Assembly (NCBI GenBank): GCA_028281075.1
Contig: JANQKO010000656.1
Coordinates: forward strand, 1-6,454
Direction: 5' to 3'
Origin: Alphaproteobacteria bacterium
GTDB lineage: Bacteria > Pseudomonadota > Alphaproteobacteria > GCA-2731375
Length of the DNA stretch: 6,454 nt
The position numbers were made by a program, and so were the translations under genes. Shown here piece by piece: positions 1 to 6,454 of the stretch. The notes beneath the pieces are model-generated. The model was not told where the DNA came from, made no database searches, and was given only the letters and a program-made list of their open reading frames with translations. Every line of letters begins with the position of its first letter. Within the stretch, counting starts at the first letter, position 1.

Positions 1-693
1 CCCGATGATGTCGATTTCCTCGCGGCCGAGGAGGCCGGCCTCGCCGGCATGCGGGTTCAGGCCGGCGACGCCCAGCCGCGGCGCGGCGATGCCGAAATCG
101 GTTCGCAGCGCCGCCGCGGCGATGGCCGCGCGTTCGACGATGCCGGCCGTGGTCAGTTCGGTGATGGCCGCAGCCAGCGGCCGGTGCACGGTGACCGGCA
201 CGGTCCGCAATTCGGGACAGGCCAGCATCATGACCGGTGTCGGATCGCCGCCGCAGAGCTCGGCGAGATATTCGGTGTGGCCGGCATGCCGGAACCCGGC
301 CTGGCTCAGGACCGACTTCTGGATCGGGTTGGTCACCAGGCCGCCGGCGGCGCCGTCGCGGACGAGAGCGACGCCCCGGTCGATCGCCCGCAGCACGGCG
401 GCGGCGTTGGCCGGGTCCGGCCGTCCTGGCCGCGGGGCGGTGGCGAGGTCGACCGGCAGCACCGGCAGTCCGGTCGTGAAGGCCGCGGCGGCGGCCGCCG
501 GCTCGTCGATGCGCGCGACCGGCGCGCCGCCGGCGGCGTCGGCCGCGCGCCGGACATGGTCGAGGTCGGCGATCAGAAAAAACGCCGGCAGCGACAGCGC
601 CCGCCGTTGTCGCCAGGCCTTGGCCGTGATTTCGGCGCCGATGCCGGCCGGCTCGCCCATGGTGACGGCGAGCGGTGCCGGCGCCCCGGTCAT
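1..693 (-). CDS. pdxA: 4-hydroxythreonine-4-phosphate dehydrogenase PdxA, C-terminus cut by window edge
   Basis: PdxA is a cytoplasmic, metal- and NAD-dependent enzyme of the DXP-dependent pyridoxal phosphate pathway. It oxidises 4-phosphohydroxy-threonine; the product loses CO2 to give 3-amino-2-oxopropyl phosphate, which PdxJ joins to deoxyxylulose phosphate. I translated 231 codons with no stop before base 1; the family is about 330 residues, so roughly the last third is missing. Visible motifs are the N-terminal TMGEPAGIGAE (11-21), VTNPIQK (120-126, conserved Lys126), AGHTEY (137-142), VTVHRPL (167-173) and LNPHAGE (212-218). His170 and His215 match two of the three metal-binding histidines of E. 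coli PdxA (His166, His211); the third lies off the window. The ATG shares its A with the surA stop (TGATG), so translation is probably coupled to surA. Residues 65-71 hold an alanine run (six Ala after EPA) in a surface-like region. The identification is firm. Confidence 0.95.
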   Translation of the reverse strand, partial: MTGAPAPLAVTMGEPAGIGAEITAKAWRQRRALSLPAFFLIADLDHVRRAADAAGGAPVARIDEPAAAAAAFTTGLPVLPVDLATAPRPGRPDPANAAAVLRAIDRGVALVRDGAAGGLVTNPIQKSVLSQAGFRHAGHTEYLAELCGGDPTPVMMLACPELRTVPVTVHRPLAAAITELTTAGIVERAAIAAAALRTDFGIAAPRLGVAGLNPHAGEAGLLGREEIDIIG

Positions 694-1958
694 CAGCGCA
701 GTTCCACCACCGCGTCGCGCCGCAGGTCGCGCAGATAGCGCTGGGCCAGCATCGCGAGCCGCCGTCCAAGGAGCTCCTGCTCGATCCGCTGCCGGTCCGG
801 CGGCTCCACCTTCGGCACGTCGCGTTCGCAGACCATCAGCAGCATGATCGCGTCGGCGGTGATGATCGGCTTGCTGAATTCGCCGATCGGCAGCTCGGCG
901 ACGGCGCCGCGGATTTCCTCGGGCAGCTCGCGCAGCTTGACGGTGCCGAGATCGCCGGCGTCCTGGATCTCGAGCTCGGCGGCCACCGCCCCCAGGCCGC
1001 CACAGCCCGGCGCCCGCGCCATCACCTGCCGGGTCAGGTCGCGGGCCGGTCCGACATTCGGTCCGGTCCGGCCGCCGGGCAGCGGCACGCGAACCTGCTT
1101 CAGCGCCAGCCTGGTTTCCAGCGGGTCGTCGCCGGCGATGCTGCGGCGTTCGTGCAGCTTGATGATGTAGTAGCCGCCGGCGGCGCGGACCGGCTCGGAA
1201 ATGGCGCCGACGGCGAGCGCGGCCACGGCCCGGTCCAGTTCCTCGGCGAGCTGGCCGGGCTGAACCCAGCCGATCTCACCGCCGTCGTTGGCCGTGGCGC
1301 CGCGGCTGAACTCGCGGGCGACGGCGTTGAACGGCGCGCCGTCCCGGAGCTGCTGCACCAGGCGGCCGGCCTCGCGCAGCGTCTCGTCCTCGTTTTCCGG
1401 CGAGTCCACCGGCAGCAGGATCTCGGACAGTCGGGTCTCCGGCAGATCGGCGTTGGCCTGCAGGCGGTCGAGGACCTCGTTGACCTCGTCCTCGCCGATC
1501 GAGACCGACGGCTGCAGGCGCCGCCGGACCAGCTTGCTCCAGGCGATCTCGGCCCGGAGCTGGCGGGCGAGCGCGTCCTGGCTGAGGCCGTTGGCCCGCA
1601 GGAAATCCACCAGGCGGCCGGCCTCCAGCTTGTTCTGGCGCTCGAGCACGCCATAGGCGCGCTGCAAATCGGCCTCGCTGACGGAGATGTTGTTGCGCTG
1701 CGCGGCCTGCAATTGCAGGGTCTCGTCGATCAGCCCGCGCAGCACCCGCTGGCGCAGGCGCCGCCGGGTCTCCGGCGTGTCGCGCAGGCGCGTCGACTTG
1801 ATGACCATGTCGATGCGCTGCTCGACATCGAAGCCCGAGACCACCTCGTCGTTGACGATGGCGGCGATGCGCTGCACCTGCTGGGCGGGCGCCGGGGCGG
1901 CGGCGCCGACCAGCGCCAGGCAGGCCAGCGCGAACCCGTATACGAACGTTCTTTTCAT
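693..1958 (-). CDS. surA: periplasmic peptidyl-prolyl isomerase and chaperone SurA
   Basis: SurA is the periplasmic chaperone that carries unfolded beta-barrel proteins, LptD among them, to the BAM complex. I chose the ATG at 1958 (421 residues; E. coli SurA has 428). It opens a clear signal peptide: KR, then a hydrophobic core, with a likely cut after APA25 before QQ. A longer frame from a GTG at 2033 would put 25 polar residues ahead of the signal and is unlikely. Domains: SurA N-terminal domain about 26-150 (VQRIAAIVNDEVVSG, then LIDETLQLQAA); a first parvulin domain about 175-272 with GGEIGWVQPGQL at 226-237 and GGYYIIKLHERR near its end; a second, degenerate parvulin-like domain about 281-380; and a C-terminal helix about 386-415. 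Two cysteines remain in the mature chain, 319 and 377, both in the second domain. The ribosome binding site is weak (GGAA, 12 bases upstream). It lies 102 bases after lptD and overlaps pdxA by one base. Confidence 0.93.
   Translation of the reverse strand: MKRTFVYGFALACLALVGAAAPAPAQQVQRIAAIVNDEVVSGFDVEQRIDMVIKSTRLRDTPETRRRLRQRVLRGLIDETLQLQAAQRNNISVSEADLQRAYGVLERQNKLEAGRLVDFLRANGLSQDALARQLRAEIAWSKLVRRRLQPSVSIGEDEVNEVLDRLQANADLPETRLSEILLPVDSPENEDETLREAGRLVQQLRDGAPFNAVAREFSRGATANDGGEIGWVQPGQLAEELDRAVAALAVGAISEPVRAAGGYYIIKLHERRSIAGDDPLETRLALKQVRVPLPGGRTGPNVGPARDLTRQVMARAPGCGGLGAVAAELEIQDAGDLGTVKLRELPEEIRGAVAELPIGEFSKPIITADAIMLLMVCERDVPKVEPPDRQRIEQELLGRRLAMLAQRYLRDLRRDAVVELR
703..708 (-). promoter_or_regulatory. 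ribosome binding site of pdxA, inside the end of surA
   Basis: On the minus strand GGTGGA sits 9 bases before the pdxA ATG and lies within the last codons of surA. It is a partial match to the Shine-Dalgarno consensus. It supports the ATG at 693 together with the TGATG overlap at 691-695, where ribosomes ending surA can restart on pdxA. Confidence 0.5.
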
Positions 1959-2060
1959 CGTGACCGTAATTTCCGTGCGGCGACCCGTGGCCGGTACCGC
2001 GTTCGATCCGTCCTCAACATAGCGGTTCCCCACGCGGCGTTGAAGTCCCGGACGGCCCGG
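1959..2060 (-). other. lptD-surA intergenic gap with a weak promoter candidate
   Basis: This 102-base gap is the only real intergenic space in the window. On the minus strand it contains TTCAAC (2044-2039), 17 bases, then TATGTT (2021-2016). The spacing suits a sigma-70 promoter, but the boxes match only 3 of 6 and 4 of 6 consensus positions, so this may be chance. If used, it would give surA and pdxA their own transcript with a leader of about 50 bases. Just after the lptD stop, short CCGG repeats (2060-2048) could pair as a 4-bp stem, but no T-run follows, so I do not call a terminator. I see no other conserved element here. Confidence 0.3.
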
Positions 2061-4223
2061 TCAGCCGAGGTTCCGCAGCCGTACCCGAAACTTGACCGAC
2101 GTCGACGGCTCGACATCGCGGTCGCGGGTGAAGTTGCGGTCGAAGATCAGGTCGAAGCCGATGCATTCGTCGAGATATTCCAGCCCGAAGGTCGTCCGGA
2201 TCGTGCCGCCGTCGTCGGTCAGGTCGCGGCGGGTCTGCGCCGTCGCGGTCCAGTACGGGGTCAACTGCGCCCGGCCGGAGACGAAGATCTCCTCGCGGGC
2301 GCCCAACTCGTCGGCCGTCAGCTCGCGGTCGAGCTGGACGTAGGAGGTGGTCAGGCGGAGCCATTTCGGGCCGGCCGAGGCGTAGATCTCGTTGCGGCGC
2401 AGCGTCAGGTCGTCGCGGTCCAGCCGCACGCGGTTGGTGAAGTCCAGGAACGCCGAGGGCACGATCGAAATCGCGGCGACATAGTCGGACCGGCGGTCGT
2501 CGAGGCCGGTCTCCTCGGCAAACGTGTCGTCGTCCTTGAAGCGCAGCACCTGGCCCAGCAGCGCCGTCGCGTAGCCCCCGCTGTCGCCATAGGCCGAGGC
2601 CTTGATGCCGTAATTGACGCGCGGGCCGGTCTCGACCCGGTCGTGGCCCGGGAACCGGTTCAGGCTGAACAGGTTGGTGTCGTCGAACTCCAGGCTCAGG
2701 CTGTCCTCGTTGCGGATGCCGGACGGGTTGCTGCCGTAGGGCGCGGCGATGGCCTGCACGATCGGCTCGACATATTGCCGCACGCTGCCCTGCGTGCGCA
2801 CGACGGGATAGCGCCACTCCAGCGCCAGTTGCGGCAGGAACCGGCCCTCGAAGCCGGAATCGGTCGGGTCGTCCTCGACATTGGCGTTGTCGACGTCGTT
2901 GACCCAGTAGGCGTCGCCCCAGAGCGCCGCGGTCAGGCGGTAGACGTCGCCGGCCGGGCCGATATAGGGCAGCTCCCAGTGCGCGCGGGCCGAGGCGCGC
3001 CGGGTGTCGGTGCCGCCGGTCCGGTAGAGCGAGACCAGGTTCAGGTCGAGGCCGAAGCGGTCGCCGCGCCGCGACGGCCGGCCGACATGGCTGTATTCCA
3101 GGAGCGGCAGCACCAGCGGCGTGTCGTCGGGATCGTCGTCGACCTCCAGGCCCTGGAAGGCATAGCCGCTGGCCGAGGCGAAGTTGCGGCCGCGGAAGCC
3201 CTCGACGAACAGGTCCGACGTCAGCGTGTCCTCGTTGCTGACGTTGTAGCGGCTGAGATAGGTGTCGTCGGTCGAGCGCGCGACATCGAAGCCCCAGCGC
3301 CAGGTATCGTCGATGTCGAACCGGCCGTCGCCGAACAGGTGGCCGCGGATCTCGCGGTCGTCGAGCTCGTTGTTGTCGTCGTCGCGCTTCTTCACGTAGG
3401 TGGCGCTGCCGGACAGCTTGTACTGGCCCTTGTCGGTGCGGGCGCGGTACTCGCCGGCCAGAACCACGCCTTCCTTGCTGGTGAACAGGGGCGAGAAGGT
3501 GGCGTCGCGGTTCGGCGCCAGATTGAAGTAGTAGGGCACGCGGAGCGTCAGGCCGAGGTCGCTGTCGCTGCCGACCGTCGGGGCGAGAAAGCCAGTCTTG
3601 CGCTTCACCGTCGGGTCGGTGTGCTGAAAGAACGGCGTATAGGCGACCGGGATGCCGTAGAACTCGAGGAAGGCGTCCTGGTAGCGGACCGTCTGCTCCT
3701 TGCGGTTATGGATGATCTTGACCGCCTTCAACTGCCAGAGCGGCGCCCGGTCGGGATTGTCGGGGCAGAGCCGGCAGGGGCTGTAGACCGCCTTCGACAT
3801 CTCCGTGCGCTCGTCGGGAAAGCGGCGCGCGCCGTTCGCGGCGAACCGGGACTCGTCGCTCATCAGCACCCGGATGCCGCGCACGAAACCGCTGGTCAGC
3901 TCGTCGTCGAGCTCGAGATACTCGGCGAACAGGACGTCGCCGCTGGGCTCCAGCAGGCTGATGTTGCCGGTCGCGGTGACGACCCCGTCGCGCAGGCTGT
4001 AGTTGATGCTGTCGGCCAGCAGCACGCGGTCGTTCTGGCTGATCTCGACATTGCCGGTCGCGGTGACGGTTTCCAGCTCGTTGTCGTAGATGACCTCGTC
4101 GGCGCTGAGCAGGAACGGCACGTCGTCGACGGCCGCGCGCCCGTCCAGGCCCCGCGCCGCCGCGCCGGACAGGCCGGCGACCAGCAGGACGGCGGCCACG
4201 AGCGCGGCGATGCCGGTACGCAT
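2061..4223 (-). CDS. lptD: outer-membrane LPS assembly protein LptD
   Basis: LptD is the outer-membrane barrel that, with the plug lipoprotein LptE, receives LPS from the LptA bridge and inserts it into the outer leaflet. The protein has 720 residues against 784 in E. coli. A signal peptide covers about residues 1-23 (hydrophobic core, AAA before Arg24). The LptA-like beta-jellyroll follows at about 35-145, with repeated TATGNVE and TATGNIS strand motifs (54-60, 83-89). The barrel domain fills about 170-720: KIIHNRKEQ (169-177), IPVAYTPFFQ (191-200), RKTGFLAPTVG (208-218) and VPYYFNLAPNRDAT (229-242) align with the E. coli stretches EIIHDREEQ, VPIFYSPYLQ, RRSGFLIPN and LPYYWNIAPNMDAT. Mature cysteines are Cys150 and Cys153 (YSPCRLC) and Cys687; no cysteine matches E. 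coli Cys31. Asp-rich stretches at 281-289, 361-367 and 564-579 are likely barrel loops. The chain ends in LRNLG rather than an aromatic residue. It starts 6 bases after lptG, and its chaperone gene surA is next. Confidence 0.95.
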   Translation of the reverse strand: MRTGIAALVAAVLLVAGLSGAAARGLDGRAAVDDVPFLLSADEVIYDNELETVTATGNVEISQNDRVLLADSINYSLRDGVVTATGNISLLEPSGDVLFAEYLELDDELTSGFVRGIRVLMSDESRFAANGARRFPDERTEMSKAVYSPCRLCPDNPDRAPLWQLKAVKIIHNRKEQTVRYQDAFLEFYGIPVAYTPFFQHTDPTVKRKTGFLAPTVGSDSDLGLTLRVPYYFNLAPNRDATFSPLFTSKEGVVLAGEYRARTDKGQYKLSGSATYVKKRDDDNNELDDREIRGHLFGDGRFDIDDTWRWGFDVARSTDDTYLSRYNVSNEDTLTSDLFVEGFRGRNFASASGYAFQGLEVDDDPDDTPLVLPLLEYSHVGRPSRRGDRFGLDLNLVSLYRTGGTDTRRASARAHWELPYIGPAGDVYRLTAALWGDAYWVNDVDNANVEDDPTDSGFEGRFLPQLALEWRYPVVRTQGSVRQYVEPIVQAIAAPYGSNPSGIRNEDSLSLEFDDTNLFSLNRFPGHDRVETGPRVNYGIKASAYGDSGGYATALLGQVLRFKDDDTFAEETGLDDRRSDYVAAISIVPSAFLDFTNRVRLDRDDLTLRRNEIYASAGPKWLRLTTSYVQLDRELTADELGAREEIFVSGRAQLTPYWTATAQTRRDLTDDGGTIRTTFGLEYLDECIGFDLIFDRNFTRDRDVEPSTSVKFRVRLRNLG

Positions 4224-4232
4224 GAGGCCTCA
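4223..4232 (-). promoter_or_regulatory. lptG stop / lptD ribosome binding site junction
   Basis: The minus strand reads TGAGGCCTCA running into the lptD ATG. The lptG stop codon TGA overlaps a GAGG Shine-Dalgarno core (4231-4228), which is 4 bases from the ATG, a short but workable spacing. The ten bases form a perfect palindrome, though with no loop it cannot fold into a stable hairpin on its own. The arrangement suggests that ribosomes finishing lptG load directly onto lptD. Confidence 0.5.
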
Positions 4233-5324
4233 ACCGTCTTCGAGATGGAACAGCATCGTCAGCCCCAGCAGCGCGCAGACCCCGGTCGGCGTCCAGGCCG
4301 CCAGCACCACCGGGATGCTGCCGGCCATGCCGAGCGCGAACACCACGTCGGAGACGAAATAGAGCAGGAAACCCGTCAGCACGCCAAGCGCGATCAGCAT
4401 GCCGGTGCCGCCGCGCCGCGTCATCCTGAGCGAGAAGGTCGCCGCCAGCAGCACCATGGCGCAGAGCAGCAGCGGCGTCGACAGCACGGCATGCCAGTGC
4501 AGCTTGTGGCGCAGGCCGGAGAAGCCGGCCGCCTCCAGCATGTCGATAAAGCCCGGCAGGGACCAGAACGAAAGCGTTTCGGGCGAGGCGAAGCTGTCCT
4601 GGATCTGGCCGAGGGTGAGGGAAGTGGGCAGCCGGTAGCGGTCGTACCGCTGGGCGCGCCGGTCGGGCCGGGTCAGCAGCGCGTCGGTCATCTGCCAATG
4701 GCCGTCCTCCAGGCGCGCGGTGGCGGCGTCGATGCGGCCGGCGAATTCGTCCGAGCCGCGGTAGAGGAAGACGATGACGTCGCGCAGCTCCATGCCCTCG
4801 GCCGAGATGCTGAGCGCGTGGACGACGGACTGGCCCTGCTCGTCCGCCTGGCGCAGCCACAGCCCGGTCGACGAGAAGGCGAGCAGGCTGGGCCGGTCCT
4901 CCAGGTAGCGCGATTCGAGATGCTCGTAGCGCGACACCATGGCGGAGGCCAGCGGGTTGAAGACGGTGACGACGAAGACGCCGATCAGGCCGGCGATCAC
5001 CAGCGCCGGGGTCAGGAACTGCCAGACCGAAACGCCGGCCGCGCGGGTGACGATCAGCTCGTTCGTCCGGGTCAGGCGCGAGAAGGTCCAGATGCCGCCG
5101 AACAGCGCCGCGAACGGCAGCAGCTTCTGCGCCAGGCCCGGCAGCTTCAGGAGCGCCATCTGCACCACCACGGCGAAGGACGCCTCGTCCTCGCCGCTGG
5201 CCCGGCGCAACAGCTCGATCATGTCGATCAGGAACACCAGCGACACGAAGACGCCGAACACGAAGCCGACGCCGATCAGGAAGCTGCGGCCGAGATAGGC
5301 GGAAAGCGACAGCGACAGGTGCAT
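4230..5324 (-). CDS. lptG: LPS export ABC transporter permease LptG
   Basis: LptG is one of the two permease subunits of the inner-membrane LptB2FG transporter, which uses ATP hydrolysis by cytoplasmic LptB to extract LPS and pass it to LptC and LptA. The protein has 364 residues, normal for the YjgP/YjgQ family. It has the family layout of three plus three membrane helices around a periplasmic beta-jellyroll: helices at about 14-36, 53-80 and 100-122, the soluble domain at about 145-245, then helices at about 275-297, 305-330 and 335-360. The cytoplasmic coupling segment TNELIVTRAAGVSV (87-100), which docks on LptB, is well preserved. I call it LptG rather than LptF because it stands second in the pair and from its sequence character (SFWSLPGFIDML at 252-263 before helix 4). 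The ATG shares one base with the lptF stop (TGATG) and has a good GGAG ribosome binding site. The gene for LptB is not in the window. Confidence 0.93.
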   Translation of the reverse strand: MHLSLSLSAYLGRSFLIGVGFVFGVFVSLVFLIDMIELLRRASGEDEASFAVVVQMALLKLPGLAQKLLPFAALFGGIWTFSRLTRTNELIVTRAAGVSVWQFLTPALVIAGLIGVFVVTVFNPLASAMVSRYEHLESRYLEDRPSLLAFSSTGLWLRQADEQGQSVVHALSISAEGMELRDVIVFLYRGSDEFAGRIDAATARLEDGHWQMTDALLTRPDRRAQRYDRYRLPTSLTLGQIQDSFASPETLSFWSLPGFIDMLEAAGFSGLRHKLHWHAVLSTPLLLCAMVLLAATFSLRMTRRGGTGMLIALGVLTGFLLYFVSDVVFALGMAGSIPVVLAAWTPTGVCALLGLTMLFHLEDG

Positions 5325-6454
5325 CAGGCCGGCTCCGCCATGGCGTCGAGCGCGGCCGGCTTGTGCCGGCGCAGGATCAGGTAGATGCTGCCGCCGATCG
5401 CCAGCGCCACGTTCACGTAGATCAGCGGCGCCAGCGCCGGCACCTTGGCGGTGGCGTTCACCAGCCCCAGGCCGCTCAGCCGGAACAGCAAGGTCGCGCC
5501 CACCGCCATGGCGATGCGCGCGCCGTAGCCGCGGCGGCTGAACTGGCCGGCCAGGATGGCGGCGAGCGCGATCAGCGTGAAGGCGACGGCATAGAGCGGG
5601 TCGGCCAGCCGTTCATGCGCCTCGGCCAGCATGCGGTCGACGTTGTTGGCGTCGTCCTCGTTGTCGAGCGCCGGAAACAGCAATTCGTGCAGGTAGCGCT
5701 CGCTCGGCTCGCGCCAGCGCTCGCCGGGCAGGTCCAGGAACTGGGACAGGTCGAGCGTGTAGCGGTCGAAATCCAGCATGGAAAGCTGGCTGCTGGCCTG
5801 GTCGATCTGCTGCCGGTTGCCGTTGACCATGATGAAGCGCGGCCCCTGGGACGTGTTCACCAGCGCGCCGCGCTCGGCCATCATGGTCACCGGCCGGGCC
5901 CGGTCGCGGTTGTCGTGTACCAGGATGCCCTGCATCTCGCCGCCCGGCTCGCGCGCCCGGATATAGACGGTCAGGTGCTGGCCGATGGTGTTGAACGCGC
6001 CTTCCTGCAGCAGCACGTGCGCCGGGCTGTGGCGGAGCGAGGTGCGCAGGTCCTTGAAGGCCCGGTAGCCGGCCGGCATGAAGTAGAGCGTCAGCGTGTA
6101 GCAGAGAATGGTGGTCAGGCCGGCGACGACCAGCACCGGCCGGGCGACGGTACGCGGACTGAGGCCGGCGGAGAACATCACCGCCAGCTCGCTGTCGGCG
6201 CTGAGCCGGTAGAAGGCGTAGAGCACGGCCGCGAACAGGGCGATCGGCAGGATGGCGGTCAGGACCGTCGGCAGCAGCAGCAGGGTCAGGTAGAAGAAGA
6301 AGCCGGCCGACAGGCCCTTGTTGATGATCAGGTCGACCGATCGCAGGGACTGCGTCAGCCAGATCACGCCGGTCAGCGACAGGAAGAAGAACAGGAAGGG
6401 CCCGGCGAGCTGCCCGAGGATATATCGATGGAGCCTCTGCACGGCGCGCATCAT
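5324..6454 (-). CDS. lptF: LPS export ABC transporter permease LptF
   Basis: LptF is the partner of LptG in the LptB2FG inner-membrane LPS extractor. The 376-residue protein has the same plan: membrane helices at about 15-36, 54-80 and 103-126, a periplasmic beta-jellyroll at about 140-245, and helices at about 285-303, 310-332 and 340-361. The coupling segment DSELAVMFSAGLSP (87-100) is the LptB-contact signature and resembles E. coli LptF (SEITVMHACGLSK). In the jellyroll, LTVYIRAREPGGEMQGILVHD (161-181) is typical of LptF. Two ATGs stand in tandem at the very edge (MM); either could be the start, and their ribosome binding site is outside the window. The N-terminus looks complete because MMRAVQRLHRYILGQL leads straight into helix 1, as in the family. 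It is the first visible gene of the run and overlaps lptG by one base, which fits the equal amounts of both proteins needed in the complex. Confidence 0.93.
   Translation of the reverse strand: MMRAVQRLHRYILGQLAGPFLFFFLSLTGVIWLTQSLRSVDLIINKGLSAGFFFYLTLLLLPTVLTAILPIALFAAVLYAFYRLSADSELAVMFSAGLSPRTVARPVLVVAGLTTILCYTLTLYFMPAGYRAFKDLRTSLRHSPAHVLLQEGAFNTIGQHLTVYIRAREPGGEMQGILVHDNRDRARPVTMMAERGALVNTSQGPRFIMVNGNRQQIDQASSQLSMLDFDRYTLDLSQFLDLPGERWREPSERYLHELLFPALDNEDDANNVDRMLAEAHERLADPLYAVAFTLIALAAILAGQFSRRGYGARIAMAVGATLLFRLSGLGLVNATAKVPALAPLIYVNVALAIGGSIYLILRRHKPAALDAMAEPA
5333..5336 (-). promoter_or_regulatory. ribosome binding site of lptG, inside the end of lptF
   Basis: GGAG on the minus strand stands 8 bases before the lptG ATG and is embedded in the last codons of lptF. 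Its good spacing fixes the lptG start at 5324. With the TGATG overlap at 5322-5326 it implies coupled synthesis of the two permease subunits. Confidence 0.6.

Noticed and set aside
481..510. GC-only run of GGC/GCC triplets within pdxA as a repeat element.
   Set aside because: It encodes an alanine run in frame with pdxA and has no copies elsewhere in the window; it reflects codon bias.
5..847. Overlapping plus-strand open frames (5-847 and 49-738) opposite pdxA.
   Set aside because: The minus strand encodes a clear PdxA with conserved motifs. The plus-strand products are Arg/Ala/Gly-rich shadows without recognisable domains.
1959..2033. A longer SurA start at a GTG (2033), adding 25 residues.
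   Set aside because: It would place polar residues before a textbook signal peptide; the ATG at 1958 starts that signal directly.
2048..2060. Short GC-rich inverted repeat (CCGG...CCGG) just after the lptD stop, as a terminator.
   Set aside because: The stem is only about 4 bp and no T-run follows it on the minus strand; such CCGG repeats arise by chance at this GC content.
3706..4860. A 384-codon minus-strand frame across the lptG-lptD junction.
   Set aside because: It is out of frame with both genes, and its product is Arg/Ala/Pro-rich with no family features. The in-frame LptG and LptD proteins explain the DNA fully.
675..5384. A 1569-codon open reading frame on the plus strand spanning surA, lptD and lptG.
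   Set aside because: surA, lptD and lptG all lie in the same codon register, and this frame reads their codons back to back. Stops would need TTA, CTA or TCA sense codons, which are rare at this GC content. The translation is a low-complexity mix of Ala, Gly, Arg, Val, Asp and Gln with no recognisable domain, and the frame ends soon after entering lptF, which is in another register.

Overview
The window is strongly GC-rich and carries one tightly packed run of five genes, all read from the minus strand. In transcription order (right to left) they are lptF, lptG, lptD, surA and the first two thirds of pdxA. This order joins LPS-export genes to the outer-membrane chaperone gene surA and the vitamin B6 gene pdxA, and it is the arrangement familiar from Alphaproteobacteria. 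Protein details agree: a compact LptD of 720 residues with a CxxC motif, and a PdxA with a TNPIxK motif. I infer a high-GC alphaproteobacterium, perhaps from a Rhodospirillales-like group. The lineage below class level is a guess.

Layout from the right edge: lptF (6454-5324) begins exactly at the window edge, so its promoter and ribosome binding site are not visible. lptG (5324-4230) overlaps the lptF stop by one base (TGATG). lptD (4223-2061) starts 6 bases after the lptG stop. A 102-base gap (2060-1959) is the only real intergenic space and holds at most a weak promoter candidate. surA (1958-693) follows, and pdxA (693 to beyond base 1) overlaps the surA stop by one base, again as TGATG. 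pdxA runs off the left edge.

The genes work together as follows. LptF and LptG form the inner-membrane permease half of the LptB2FG transporter, which pulls LPS out of the inner membrane and pushes it onto the periplasmic bridge. LptD is the outer-membrane beta-barrel that places LPS in the outer leaflet. SurA is the periplasmic chaperone known to escort LptD to the BAM machinery. PdxA makes a precursor of pyridoxal phosphate and has no direct role in the envelope; it appears to be carried along by the conserved operon. The usual next gene, rsmA/ksgA, would lie beyond the left edge if the order holds.

I found no RNA gene, mobile element, CRISPR array, terminator or undescribed system. A 1569-codon open frame on the plus strand (675-5384) is an antisense shadow. 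The points most worth a second look are the cysteine layout of LptD, a cysteine pair in the second domain of SurA, and Asp-rich stretches in the LptD barrel.
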